The position numbers and the translations under genes were made by a program. From JAXHUH01 sp034211175 (GTDB lineage Bacteria > Actinomycetota > Acidimicrobiia > Acidimicrobiales > CAIXPF01), in assembly GCA_034211175.1 (NCBI GenBank), contig JAXHUH010000208.1:1-30166 (forward strand): a DNA stretch of 30,166 bases. The letters are read 5' to 3'. The notes beneath the pieces are model-generated. The model had not been told where the DNA came from. It ran no database searches and was given only the letters and a program-made list of their open reading frames with translations. How positions within the stretch are numbered: position 1 is the stretch's first letter; each line of letters begins with the position of its first letter. Below, piece by piece: positions 1-8,085 of this stretch.

Positions 1-69
1 AGCCGCTCCGGGCACCGCGTCGCACCCGGAGAGGCGCGGCCCCGGCGAACGGGGCGACGAGGAACGGGG

Positions 70-405
70 CTATGAGGGCAGGACGGCCGGGCTGAGGGCC
101 CGGGCCACCGCGGCGAGGCGCTCCGGGCGCACCCGGAACCAGGCCCACTTGCCCCGCTGCTCGCGGTCGAGCACCCCGGCGCGCACGAGCTGGGTGAGGT
201 GGTGGCTCACGGTCGGCTGCGAGCGGCCGAGCACCTCGGGCAGGTCGCACGCACACATCTCACCCGTCGGCGCCGCCGCGATCAGGCTGACCAGACGGAG
301 GCGGACCGGGTCGGCCAGCGCCTTCAGCACCGCGGCGAGCTCGCCGGCCTGCTCCTCGCTGAGCGGGGCCTCCAGGGGACCGGGGCAGCACGACGGATCG
401 GACAT
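70..405 (-). CDS. ArsR-family winged-helix transcriptional regulator
   Basis: A 111-residue protein with the full ArsR/SmtB winged-helix fold. The helix 'LAAVLKALADPVRLRLVSLI' is the family's dimer and alpha-2 segment, and 'GRSQPTVSHHLTQLVRAGVL' is the recognition helix. The segment GEMCACDLPEVLG holds two cysteines at the site where ArsR-type sensors (ELCVCDL) bind arsenite or other thiophilic metals, and a further Cys-Cys pair sits near the N-terminus (SCCPG). A thiol-based metal or metalloid sensor is therefore likely, but the ligand is unknown. The gene is divergent from the molybdoenzyme gene and could share its 260-bp control region. No arsenic transporter or reductase is visible beside it inside the window; a partner could lie to the left of position 1. 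Confidence 0.9.
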   Translation of the reverse strand: MSDPSCCPGPLEAPLSEEQAGELAAVLKALADPVRLRLVSLIAAAPTGEMCACDLPEVLGRSQPTVSHHLTQLVRAGVLDREQRGKWAWFRVRPERLAAVARALSPAVLPS

Positions 406-582
406 CCGTCCAATTCTGCCAGCTCCCGGCCCACTGCACCCGGGTGCCCGTCCCGACGTGCCGATCCGGACGTGGCGGTCGTTCGTCCCACCGCGCCCGC
501 CGGCGCGATCGTCACAGTGGACGGCTACCCCACCTCGGGGATGCGAGCGGTCATGGGCTCGCGTGGCGCCCTATCGTCTGGA

Positions 583-602
583 CCGGTGGCGTCGGCCACC
601 GG
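583..602 (+). promoter_or_regulatory. Perfect stem-loop in the leader of the molybdoenzyme gene
   Basis: CCGGTGGC (583-590) and GCCACCGG (595-602) form an 8-bp perfect inverted repeat around a 4-nt loop. A TATCGT hexamer at 572-577 resembles an actinobacterial -10 box, which would put the hairpin at the very start of the transcript. It may be a protein binding site or an RNA hairpin. The rest of the 406-666 gap shows no other clear signal and no convincing ArsR operator. Confidence 0.35.
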
Positions 603-666
603 CCGGCAGCACCCCGCGGCAGCGGGTGGTGTGAGCCGGCGTCGAGCTCGGTGAGAGGACGTGGTC

Positions 667-2943
667 GTGAGCACGGAGGAGGATCGCCGAGGCGACGATC
701 CGGTCGTCGGCGAACCGAAGACCACGGCCGCCGGTGCGCCCGGAGTGGCCGTGGCGATGCGCCACGCCATGCGCCAGATGGGCGCGCGCCGCACGGTGGC
801 CACGCTGCGCCACGTCAACCAGGTCGACGGGTTCGACTGCCCCGGCTGCGCCTGGCCCGAGCCCCACGACCGGTCGATGGCCGAGTTCTGCGAGAACGGG
901 GTCAAGGCCGTCGCCGAGGAGGCGACGCGGGCCCGGGTCGACCGGTCGTTCTTCGCCGAGCACACGATCGCCGACCTCGCCGAGCGCGACGACCACTGGC
1001 TGGGCCAGCAGGGCCGGCTCACCGAGCCGGTGGTGAAGCGCCCCGGCGCCGACCGCTACGAGCCGATCGGCTGGGACGAGGCCCTCGACCTGGTCGCCTC
1101 CGAGCTGCGCGCGCTCGCCGACCCGGACGAGGCCGTGTTCTACACGTCGGGCCGCACGAGCAACGAGGCCGCGTTCGTCTACCAGCTCTTCGCCCGGGCC
1201 TTCGGCACGAACAACCTGCCCGACTGCTCGAACATGTGCCACGAGTCGAGCGGCGCCGCGCTCAACGAGACCCTGGGCATCGGCAAGGGCACGGTGACGC
1301 TCGACGACATCACCCACACCGACCTGCTGATCGTCGTCGGGCAGAACCCGGGCACGAACCACCCCCGGATGCTGACCGCGCTCGAGGAGGCCAAGCGCAA
1401 CGGCGCCCGGATCGTGGCGGTCAACCCGCTGCCCGAGGCCGGCCTGCTGCGCTTCGACAACCCCCAGAAGGTGCGGGGCCTCGTCGGGCAGGGCACCGAC
1501 CTCGCCGACCTGTTCCTCCAGGTGCGCTCGAACGGCGACCTGGCCCTGTTCAGCGCGATCAACGCCCGCCTCCTCGAGCGGGACGCCGCGTCCGGCGGAA
1601 CCGTGCTCGACCACGAGTTCATCGCCCAGCACTGCGACGGGTTCGACGAGTACGCAGCCTCGCTCGAGAAGCTGTCGTGGGACGACGTCGACGAGGCGAC
1701 CGGCCTCGACCGGTCCGAGATCGACGCCGCGGTCGACCTCGTCGTCGGCGCCGACCGCATCATCGTGTGCTGGGCGATGGGGCTGACCCAGCACCGCAAC
1801 TCGGTGGCCACGATCCGCGAGGTCGTGAACTTCCTGCTGCTGCGGGGCAACATGGGCCGCCCCGGCGCCGGCGCCTGCCCGGTCAGGGGCCACTCCAACG
1901 TCCAGGGCGACCGCACGATGGGCATCTACGAGAAGCCGTCGGAGGCCCTGCTCGACGCGCTCGCCGCCGAGTTCGGCTTCGAGCCGCCCCGCGACCACGG
2001 CGTCGACACGGTCGACGCCATCCGGGCGATGGCCGACGGCCGGGCCCGCACGTTCTTCGCGGTCGGCGGCAACTTCGTGTCGGCCGCCCCCGACACCGAC
2101 GTGGTGCGCGCCGCGCTCGAACGGTGCCGCCTCACCGTCAACGTGTCGACCAAGCTGAACCGCTCGCACACCGCGTGCGGCGAGATCTCGCTGATCCTGC
2201 CGTGCCTGGGCCGCACCGAGGCCGACGTGCGCGCCGCCGGGCCCCAGCGGGTGACGGTCGAGGACTCGATGGGCGTGGTCCACGCGTCGCACGGTCGCCT
2301 CGACCCGGCGTCCGAGCACCTGCGCAGCGAGGTGGCGATCCTCTCCGAGCTCGCCGAGCGCACCGTCGGCGAGCGCGTCACCATCGACTGGCCGGCGATG
2401 CGTGACGACTACGCGGTCATCCGGTCCCACATCTCCCGGGTGATCCCCGGCTTCGACGACATGGAGCGGCGCATCGCCGAGCCCGGCGGGTTCGTCCTGC
2501 CGAACCCGCCCCGCGACGAGCGGCGGTTCGCCACGGCGACGGGCAGCGCCCGCTTCACCGTCAACCCGCTCGAGGTGCTGGCCATCCCGGCCGACCAGCT
2601 GCTGCTCCAGACCCTGCGGTCCCACGATCAGTACAACACGACGATCTACGGGCTCGACGACCGCTACCGGGGCATCAAGGGCGGGCGCCGGGTCGTGTTC
2701 GTGTCCCCGACCGACCTCGGGGCCCTCGGTCTGGCCGACGGCGACGTGGTCGACCTCGTCTCCCGCTACGAGGGTGTCGAGCGGCGGGCCGCGGGGTTCC
2801 GGGTGGTGGCCTACCCGATCGCGGCCCGCACCTGCGCCGCGTACTTCCCCGAGGCCAACCCGGTCGTGCCGCTCGACAGCACCGCCGAGGTGTCGAACAC
2901 CCCGACGTCGAAGTCGGTCGTGGTCAGCCTCGAACGCCGCTGA
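667..2943 (+). CDS. YdeP/FdhF-family molybdopterin oxidoreductase (formate dehydrogenase alpha-like)
   Basis: A 758-residue cytoplasmic molybdenum enzyme of the FdhF/YdeP type. GTG 667 is preferred over GTG 661 because GAGAGG at 653-658 is then 8 nt upstream. Family marks in order: an N-terminal GFDCPGCAWPEP pair of cysteines; the molybdenum centre region YTSGRTSNEAAF...SNMCHESSG, in which the Cys (about residue 191) aligns with the SeCys/Cys ligand of formate dehydrogenase H; WAMGLTQH; RGNMGRPGAGACPVRGHSNVQGDR; and a C-terminal molydopterin-binding domain with LRSHDQYNTTIYG. The classical four-cysteine N-terminal 4Fe-4S motif of formate dehydrogenases is absent, as in YdeP. YdeP homologues are linked to acid resistance in Escherichia coli, but the substrate is not established. 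No fdhD, electron-transfer subunit or cofactor gene is adjacent. Confidence 0.9.
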   Translation: MSTEEDRRGDDPVVGEPKTTAAGAPGVAVAMRHAMRQMGARRTVATLRHVNQVDGFDCPGCAWPEPHDRSMAEFCENGVKAVAEEATRARVDRSFFAEHTIADLAERDDHWLGQQGRLTEPVVKRPGADRYEPIGWDEALDLVASELRALADPDEAVFYTSGRTSNEAAFVYQLFARAFGTNNLPDCSNMCHESSGAALNETLGIGKGTVTLDDITHTDLLIVVGQNPGTNHPRMLTALEEAKRNGARIVAVNPLPEAGLLRFDNPQKVRGLVGQGTDLADLFLQVRSNGDLALFSAINARLLERDAASGGTVLDHEFIAQHCDGFDEYAASLEKLSWDDVDEATGLDRSEIDAAVDLVVGADRIIVCWAMGLTQHRNSVATIREVVNFLLLRGNMGRPGAGACPVRGHSNVQGDRTMGIYEKPSEALLDALAAEFGFEPPRDHGVDTVDAIRAMADGRARTFFAVGGNFVSAAPDTDVVRAALERCRLTVNVSTKLNRSHTACGEISLILPCLGRTEADVRAAGPQRVTVEDSMGVVHASHGRLDPASEHLRSEVAILSELAERTVGERVTIDWPAMRDDYAVIRSHISRVIPGFDDMERRIAEPGGFVLPNPPRDERRFATATGSARFTVNPLEVLAIPADQLLLQTLRSHDQYNTTIYGLDDRYRGIKGGRRVVFVSPTDLGALGLADGDVVDLVSRYEGVERRAAGFRVVAYPIAARTCAAYFPEANPVVPLDSTAEVSNTPTSKSVVVSLERR

Positions 2944-3039
2944 TCGCAGCGGTCCCGGCCACCGGGGCGAGACCATCGCCCGGACGGCGACGCGTGCCGT
3001 CGTCCGGTCGCGTCCCACCTGGTGGGTAAGGTCGCCGCC

Positions 3040-3972
3040 GTGCTGGAAGTGGACGGCCTGACGAAGCGCTACGGGGACCTGCTGGCGCTCGACGACGTGG
3101 GCTTCTCGGTCGAGCGGGGCCAGGTCGTCGGGTTCCTCGGCCCCAACGGCGCCGGCAAGACGACGACGATGCGGGCGATCATGCACCTCGTCGCCCTCGA
3201 CGCCGGCACCGTGTCGTGGGACGGCGAACCGGTGACGGCGGCGGTGCGCCGCGGGTTCGGCTACATGCCCGCCGAGCGCGGCATGTACCCGCGGATGCGG
3301 GTGCGGGACCACCTCGTCTACTACGGCCGCCTCACCGGGCTCACCGACGCGGCCGCCGGGGCCGATGCCGACACGTGGCTCGAGCGGCTCGGGCTCACCG
3401 AGCGGGCCGAGGACACCGTGCAGTCGCTGTCGAGCGGCAACCAGCAGCGGGTCCAGCTCGCGCTCGCGCTGCTCGGCTCGCCCGAGGCGCTCATCCTCGA
3501 CGAGCCGTTCGCCGGGCTCGACCCGGTCGCGGTGGAGACGCTCAGCGACGTGCTGCGTGAGCAGGTCGACCGCGGCGTCGCCCTCCTGCTCAGCAGCCAC
3601 CAGCTCGACCTGGTCGCCGACGTGTGCTCGGCCGTCGTGATCGTCGACCGCGGCCGCGTCGTCCTGCGCGGCGAGGTCGCGGCGCTGCGGGCCGCAAGCC
3701 CGACCCGCCACGTCGACATCGAGTTCGCCTCGCCCACGGCGTGGCGGCCCGAGGGGGTGACGGTCACCAGCCCGGACGGGCGCAACCACCGGGCGGTCGT
3801 CGGGCCCGACGCCGACGGCGCCGCGCTGGTCGAATCGGCCCGGGCGCACGGCGAGATCGTCGGCTACTCGTTCGCCCCGCCCGACCTGTCCGAGGTGTTC
3901 CTGCAGGCCGTCGGGCGTGACGTGCTGGAGACGGACGCGCTGGAGACGGACGCGCTGGGGACGGAGGCATGA
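3040..3972 (+). CDS. ABC-2 type transporter ATP-binding protein
   Basis: A 310-residue ATPase of a two-component exporter, resembling the NatA/CcmA group. Visible motifs: Walker A GPNGAGKTT, Q-loop region FGYMPAERGMYPRM, signature LSSGNQQRVQ, Walker B ALILDEPFAGLDP and H-loop SSHQ. A C-terminal accessory domain of about 100 residues follows. GTG 3040 (MLEVDGLTKRYG) is chosen because AAGG lies 8 nt upstream and the family usually starts here; GTG 3022 would add six residues. The protein ends in an acidic tail of three five-residue repeats (LETD-A/LETD-A/LGTE-A) encoded by a 15-bp tandem repeat. Its ATGA overlap with the permease gene indicates translational coupling. The cargo is unknown. Confidence 0.93.
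   Translation: MLEVDGLTKRYGDLLALDDVGFSVERGQVVGFLGPNGAGKTTTMRAIMHLVALDAGTVSWDGEPVTAAVRRGFGYMPAERGMYPRMRVRDHLVYYGRLTGLTDAAAGADADTWLERLGLTERAEDTVQSLSSGNQQRVQLALALLGSPEALILDEPFAGLDPVAVETLSDVLREQVDRGVALLLSSHQLDLVADVCSAVVIVDRGRVVLRGEVAALRAASPTRHVDIEFASPTAWRPEGVTVTSPDGRNHRAVVGPDADGAALVESARAHGEIVGYSFAPPDLSEVFLQAVGRDVLETDALETDALGTEA
3921..3965 (+). repeat. Three tandem 15-bp units at the 3' end of the ABC ATPase gene
   Basis: Three contiguous in-frame copies of CGNGCTGGAGACGGA (3921-3935, 3936-3950, 3951-3965; the last has G for A at one position). They encode an acidic VLETD-ALETD-ALGTE tail just before the stop codon. This is typical of replication slippage and may vary in copy number between strains. 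Confidence 0.9.
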
Positions 3973-5171
3973 GCGCCGGCCGCTCCGAGCTGAGCGCGAC
4001 ACGGGCCGTGCGGGAGGTCGCCGGCCGGGAGATCCGGGAGCGGCTGCGGGCGAAGTCGTACCTCGCCCTCACCGGCCTGCTCGTGGTCATCATCATCGGC
4101 ATCGGGATCGTCGGGCGCATCGCGTCGGGCGGCGAGCCCGGCGTCGAGCAGGTCGGGGTGACCGAGGACCTGGTCGAGCCGCTCGGCACGACGCTCGTGC
4201 GGGTCGGTGAGGCGTTCGACCGCGAGCTCGAGGTCGTCCCGCTCGACGCCGGCGACGTGCGCACGGCGGTCGAGGACGGCGACGTCGGCGTCGCGCTCGA
4301 CGGCGACGCGCGGGAGATCGTGTTCGCCGAGGAGGCCGACGACCAGCTCGCCGGGCTCGTGCAGCAGACGTGGGCCGACTACCAGACCCGCCAGGGGCTC
4401 GCCGACGCCGGGGTCGGCGCGGAGGAGGCCGACCGCATCCTCACGCCCGAGCCCCTCGCCGTCGTCTCGATCGACGACCCCGACGAGGAGGGCCTCGCCA
4501 TCCTCACCGGCACCATCGTGTCGGTGCTGCTGTTCATCTCGCTGCAGACATTCGGCCAGTACGTGTTGATGGGCGTGGTCGAGGAGAAGTCGACCGCGGT
4601 CGTCGAGCTGCTCCTGGCCCGGGTCCGCTCGGACGAGCTGCTCGCCGGCAAGGTCATCGGCATCGGTGTCGCCGCGCTCCTCCAGTTCGCCGCGGCGATG
4701 GCCGCCGGTCTCGTGTCGCTCGCCATCAGTGGCTTCGACGTGCCCAGCGACATCTGGTCGACGTTGCCGGTCGCGGTCGTGTGGTTCCTCGGCGGCTACG
4801 CCCTCTACTCGACGCTGTTCGCGCTCGCCGGTTCGCTCGTGAGCCGCCAGGAGGACGCCCAGGCCGCCGCGGCGCCGATCCTGACCGTGCTGATCGGCGC
4901 GTACATGACCGTGTTCATCCTCGGCTACGAGCCCGACTCGACCGCCAGCACGATCCTGTCGCTCGTCCCGCCGCTCGCCCCGTTCGTGATGCCGGTGCGG
5001 ATGGCGTCCGGCGCCGCGTCGGTGGTCGAGGTCGTCGCCTCGCTCGTGCTGCTCGCGCTCACGATCGTCGGCGCGTGGCGCCTCGCCGGGAAGATCTTCG
5101 AGCAGGTGCTGCTGCGCCGGGGCTCGAGGATCGGCTGGAAGGACGCGGCGGCGCTCCTGCGCTCGCGATGA
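3969..5171 (+). CDS. ABC-2 family transporter permease (NatB-like)
   Basis: A 400-residue membrane protein with the layout of the ABC2_membrane_3 family. One N-terminal membrane helix (about residues 32-52, LVVIIIGIGIVGRIA) is followed by an acidic extracytoplasmic domain of about 110 residues and then a C-terminal block of about five membrane helices from 'ILTGTIVSVLLFISLQTFG' onward. The conserved EEKSTAVVELLLARVRSDELLAGKVIG loop between the first helices of that block is diagnostic. It forms an exporter with the ATPase encoded immediately upstream: the start overlaps the ATPase stop (ATGA), and its own stop overlaps the start of the phosphoglycerate mutase. Substrate not predictable; Na+, antibiotics or lipids are known for relatives. 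Confidence 0.92.
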   Translation: MSAGRSELSATRAVREVAGREIRERLRAKSYLALTGLLVVIIIGIGIVGRIASGGEPGVEQVGVTEDLVEPLGTTLVRVGEAFDRELEVVPLDAGDVRTAVEDGDVGVALDGDAREIVFAEEADDQLAGLVQQTWADYQTRQGLADAGVGAEEADRILTPEPLAVVSIDDPDEEGLAILTGTIVSVLLFISLQTFGQYVLMGVVEEKSTAVVELLLARVRSDELLAGKVIGIGVAALLQFAAAMAAGLVSLAISGFDVPSDIWSTLPVAVVWFLGGYALYSTLFALAGSLVSRQEDAQAAAAPILTVLIGAYMTVFILGYEPDSTASTILSLVPPLAPFVMPVRMASGAASVVEVVASLVLLALTIVGAWRLAGKIFEQVLLRRGSRIGWKDAAALLRSR

Positions 5172-6373
5172 CGGCGCCGATGATCCCCACCCCGCTGGTC
5201 CGCCCGGACGCCAAGATCGTGATGGTCGTCGTCGACGGCCTCGGCGGCTTCGCCGACGCCAGCGGCGGCAGCGAGCTGGAGGAGGCCGACACCCCGAACC
5301 TCGACCGGCTCGCCGCCGAGGGCATCGTCGGCCTGGTCGAGCCCGTCGGGCCCGGTGTCACCCCCGGGTCGGGCCCGGGGCACCTGGCGCTGTTCGGTTA
5401 CGACCCGGTCGCCGACCTCGTCGAGCGGGGCGCCCTCGCCGCGGCCGGCGTCGGGGTCGAGCTGCGCCCCGGCGACGTCGCCGCCCGGGGCAACTTCGCG
5501 ATCCTCGCCGACGACGGCACGATCGCCGACCGTCGCGCCGGGCGGATGGCCGACGAGGCGGCCCGCGCGCTCGTCGCACGCCTGAACGACGAGCTCGGCC
5601 TCGCCGGCGTCGAGATCCACCACGTCAAGCAGCACCGGGTCGCCGTGGTCCTGCGGGCGGCCGACGGCGACGGCCACGACCCGGACCTGACCGGCAACGA
5701 CCCCGGTCGCAGCGGCGCCACGCCGATCGATCCCGTGGCCCACAGCCCGGGAGCGGAGCCGACCGCCGCGCTGGTCCGGCGGGTGCTCGCCCGGGTCGGG
5801 GAGCTCCTCGGGCCGGCCGACACCCCGGTCGGGACCATCCTCCTCCGGGGCTTCGACGGCCACCGCGACCTCCCGTCGCTGGAGGAGCGGTTCGGCCTCC
5901 GCGGCGCCGCGGTCGCCGCGTACCCCATGTACCGGGGCGTCGCGTCGCTGGTCGGGATGGACGTGCTCCGCCGCCCCACGTCGCTCGACGACGCGTGCGC
6001 CGTCGTCGCCGGGGCGTGGGACGACCACGACTTCTTCTTCGTCCACGACAAGGCGGCCGACGAGGCCGGCGAGGACGGCGACCGCGCCGGCAAGGAGCGG
6101 GCGATCGAGGCCGTCGACGCCATCGTCGCCCGCCTGCGTGACCTCGGCCCCGCGGTGCTCGCCGTGACCGGCGACCATGCCACGCCGTCGCAGCTGGCGG
6201 CCCACTCGTGGCACCCGGTGCCGACCGTCGTGTGGAACGGCATCGAGCGCGACGAGCAGACCCGCTTCGGGGAGCGCTGGTGCCGGGCCGGGGCGCTCGG
6301 CCTCCGCCCGACCAACCACCTGCTGGCGATCATGGTGGCGATGGCCGACCGCTTCGAGAAGTACGGCGGCTGA
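5168..6373 (+). CDS. apgM: 2,3-bisphosphoglycerate-independent phosphoglycerate mutase, archaeal type
   Basis: A 401-residue glycolytic/gluconeogenic enzyme interconverting 3- and 2-phosphoglycerate, a member of the alkaline phosphatase metalloenzyme superfamily. Metal-site and catalytic motifs: VVVDGLGG (Asp about residue 23), PGSGPGHLALFGYDP with the presumed phosphoserine at about residue 68, the insertion-domain segment GTILLRGFDGHRDLPS, HDKAADEAGEDGD, TGDHATPSQ (Asp336-His337) and AHSWHPVPTVV. ATG 5168 overlaps the permease stop as ATGA, so an in-frame upstream extension is rejected. The coupling of a central-carbon enzyme to an ABC exporter is unusual and may only reflect operon packing. 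The gene ends tail-to-tail with the sugar transferase, 26 bp apart. Confidence 0.9.
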   Translation: MTAPMIPTPLVRPDAKIVMVVVDGLGGFADASGGSELEEADTPNLDRLAAEGIVGLVEPVGPGVTPGSGPGHLALFGYDPVADLVERGALAAAGVGVELRPGDVAARGNFAILADDGTIADRRAGRMADEAARALVARLNDELGLAGVEIHHVKQHRVAVVLRAADGDGHDPDLTGNDPGRSGATPIDPVAHSPGAEPTAALVRRVLARVGELLGPADTPVGTILLRGFDGHRDLPSLEERFGLRGAAVAAYPMYRGVASLVGMDVLRRPTSLDDACAVVAGAWDDHDFFFVHDKAADEAGEDGDRAGKERAIEAVDAIVARLRDLGPAVLAVTGDHATPSQLAAHSWHPVPTVVWNGIERDEQTRFGERWCRAGALGLRPTNHLLAIMVAMADRFEKYGG

Positions 6374-6399
6374 GCGCACCGCGGGCCGGGACGCGACGG

Positions 6400-7956
6400 T
6401 CAGGTCGCGCCGCGCTGGGCCAGCACCGCGGGGACGGTCCGGGCGAGGATCTCGATGTCTCGGGCCATCGACCAGTTGTCGACGTAGTACAGGTCGTGGC
6501 GGCTGTAGTCGTCGAAGCTCGACGACGACCGGCCGCTCACCTGCCACAACCCGGTGATCCCGGGCTGGACCCGCAGCCGGTCGCGCAGCGCCGCGTCCCA
6601 GTGCTCGACCTCCTCGGCCAGCGCCGGTCGCGGCCCGACGAGCGACATCTCGCCACGGATCACGTTCCACAGCTGGGGCAGCTCGTCGAGCGACGTGCGC
6701 CGGATGAACCGGCCGACCCGGGTGATGCGCGGATCGTCGGTGATCTTGAACAGCGGCCCGTCGGCCTCGTTTCGGGCCGCCAGCTCGGCCCGCATCTCGT
6801 GGGCGTTGGTCACCATCGAGCGGAACTTCAGCAACGGGAACGGCTCACCGCCCCGGCCGACCCGCTCCTGGCGGTAGACGACCGGCCCCTTCGAGTCGAG
6901 GCGCACCGCGACCGCGACCGCGGCCATGACCGGCGCGGCCACGAGCAGGACCCCGGAGGCGACCACGAGGTCGAACACCCGCTTCGCCCGGGCCCGCCAA
7001 CCCGACTGGTCGAACGACTCGAGGTACAGCACCGGGAAGCGACCGAAGGGACGCACCGTGATGCGGGCGGTCGCGATGTCGGGCAGCGTCGGTGAGACCT
7101 CGACGTGGTAGCCGGACGCGAGCAGCGCGCGGGCGAGGAGCTGGGTCGTGCGTAGCTGGGTCGCGCTGGCCGCGATGAGCACGTGGCTCACCTCGAGCGC
7201 GCTGAGCACCGCGCTGGCGTCGTCGATCGAGCCGATCACGTCGGCGGCGGCGTCGGGGTGGGTGGATCCCGCGTCGACCGCGAGGTGGCCCGCGAAGCGC
7301 GTGCCGAGCCCGGGGTCGGCGTCGATCGCCCGGCGCAGCTCGACCGCCTCCTCGTTCGCTCCGACGATGACGACGTCGCGCAGGTAGCGACCGGTCATCC
7401 GCCGCTTGCGGAACACCGCCCGCATGAGCTCGCGCTCGAGGACGAGCCCGCCGAAGGTGAGCACGACGAGCCACACAAGCCACGGGCGCACGAGCGCCTC
7501 GGCGGCATGGGTGCTGTCGACGACGATGACCGAGACCAGGCCGATGGCGACGACCTTGGCGAGGCGCCGGTACTCGCTCCACCGCGTGGCGATCACCCGG
7601 GCCTGGTAGAGCCGGTAGCGCCAGAACGCGGCCATCCACAGCGGGAGCGAGAGGAGTGCGGCGAGCATGTGCTGGCCGCGGTCGGCCCCGGGCGTCCCGG
7701 CGATCTCCCACGCCAGCGCGCCCGCGGCGATGACGACCGCCAGGTCGAGAACGGCGAGCACGACCCGGATGTGGACGTGGCGTCGCTCGATGCGCGCCAG
7801 CCACGCCGGGCGGTCGATCGGCGCCACGCCGGGGGCGGGCGCCGGCCCGGAGGTGTCGGTCGGTGTCGTCGGCAGCTCGGCCAGGGTCATCGGCGGGGCG
7901 CGGGCTCGGGGCGCCGTCCCGGCCGGCCCGGGCGGCGTGTGGTCTCCACCCGGCAT
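6400..7956 (-). CDS. Polyprenyl-phosphate sugar-1-phosphate transferase (exopolysaccharide initiating)
   Basis: A protein of up to 518 residues of the WbaP/CpsE type, which loads the first sugar phosphate onto undecaprenyl phosphate in the inner membrane. An N-terminal part has about four membrane helices (first around VVLAVLDLAVVIAAGALAW), then a Rossmann-like domain with the nucleotide-binding VVIVGANEEAVELRRAI. The C-terminal catalytic bacterial sugar transferase domain (about residues 320-518) has KRVFDLVVASGVLL, YRQERVGRGGEPFPLLKFRSM, SLDELPQLWNVIRGEMS, LVGPRPA and VQPGITGLWQVSGRS. Start is uncertain: ATG 7956 and ATG 7890 (MTLAELPTT) both lack a clear ribosome binding site. No other polysaccharide genes are adjacent, but a cyclic-di-GMP protein is divergently encoded, which suggests matrix control. 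Confidence 0.92.
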   Translation of the reverse strand: MPGGDHTPPGPAGTAPRARAPPMTLAELPTTPTDTSGPAPAPGVAPIDRPAWLARIERRHVHIRVVLAVLDLAVVIAAGALAWEIAGTPGADRGQHMLAALLSLPLWMAAFWRYRLYQARVIATRWSEYRRLAKVVAIGLVSVIVVDSTHAAEALVRPWLVWLVVLTFGGLVLERELMRAVFRKRRMTGRYLRDVVIVGANEEAVELRRAIDADPGLGTRFAGHLAVDAGSTHPDAAADVIGSIDDASAVLSALEVSHVLIAASATQLRTTQLLARALLASGYHVEVSPTLPDIATARITVRPFGRFPVLYLESFDQSGWRARAKRVFDLVVASGVLLVAAPVMAAVAVAVRLDSKGPVVYRQERVGRGGEPFPLLKFRSMVTNAHEMRAELAARNEADGPLFKITDDPRITRVGRFIRRTSLDELPQLWNVIRGEMSLVGPRPALAEEVEHWDAALRDRLRVQPGITGLWQVSGRSSSSFDDYSRHDLYYVDNWSMARDIEILARTVPAVLAQRGAT

Positions 7957-8040
7957 CGATCGGCACCGACGGCGGGCGGCCTGACGAGGTGCCCCAAGGT
8001 TCGGGAGCGCGACCCGCGTACGTGCCCGGGCGCAACAATC

Positions 8041-8073
8041 CCCCCATCGGGGGAGTGGGTGGATCTACCCACT
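8041..8073 (+). promoter_or_regulatory. Two palindromes between sugar transferase and GGDEF-EAL genes
   Basis: CCCCC (8041-8045) atc GGGGG (8049-8053) is immediately followed by AGTGGGT (8054-8060) ggatct ACCCACT (8067-8073), both with perfect arms. They sit 13-45 bp before the proposed ATG of the GGDEF-EAL gene. TAGTAC at 8076-8081 could be a -10 box, placing the transcription start at or next to the ATG. The palindromes are plausible operators for a regulator acting on both divergent genes. Confidence 0.45.
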
Positions 8074-8085
8074 GTTAGTACACAT

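Noticed and set aside
571..4002. A very long open frame on the minus strand across the molybdoenzyme and ABC ATPase genes
   Set aside because: It is antisense to two clearly recognised genes, its translation is rich in Arg, Gly, Val, Asp and His with no family motif, and such frames are expected opposite GC-rich third codon positions.
4370..5167. In-frame extension of the phosphoglycerate mutase into the permease gene
   Set aside because: It overlaps the permease in another frame; the ATGA junction at 5168 and the family length give the real start.
7183..8085. In-frame extension of the GGDEF-EAL gene across the sugar transferase
   Set aside because: The extension is antisense to a well-supported gene and has no domain; membrane helix and sensor begin after ATG 8086.
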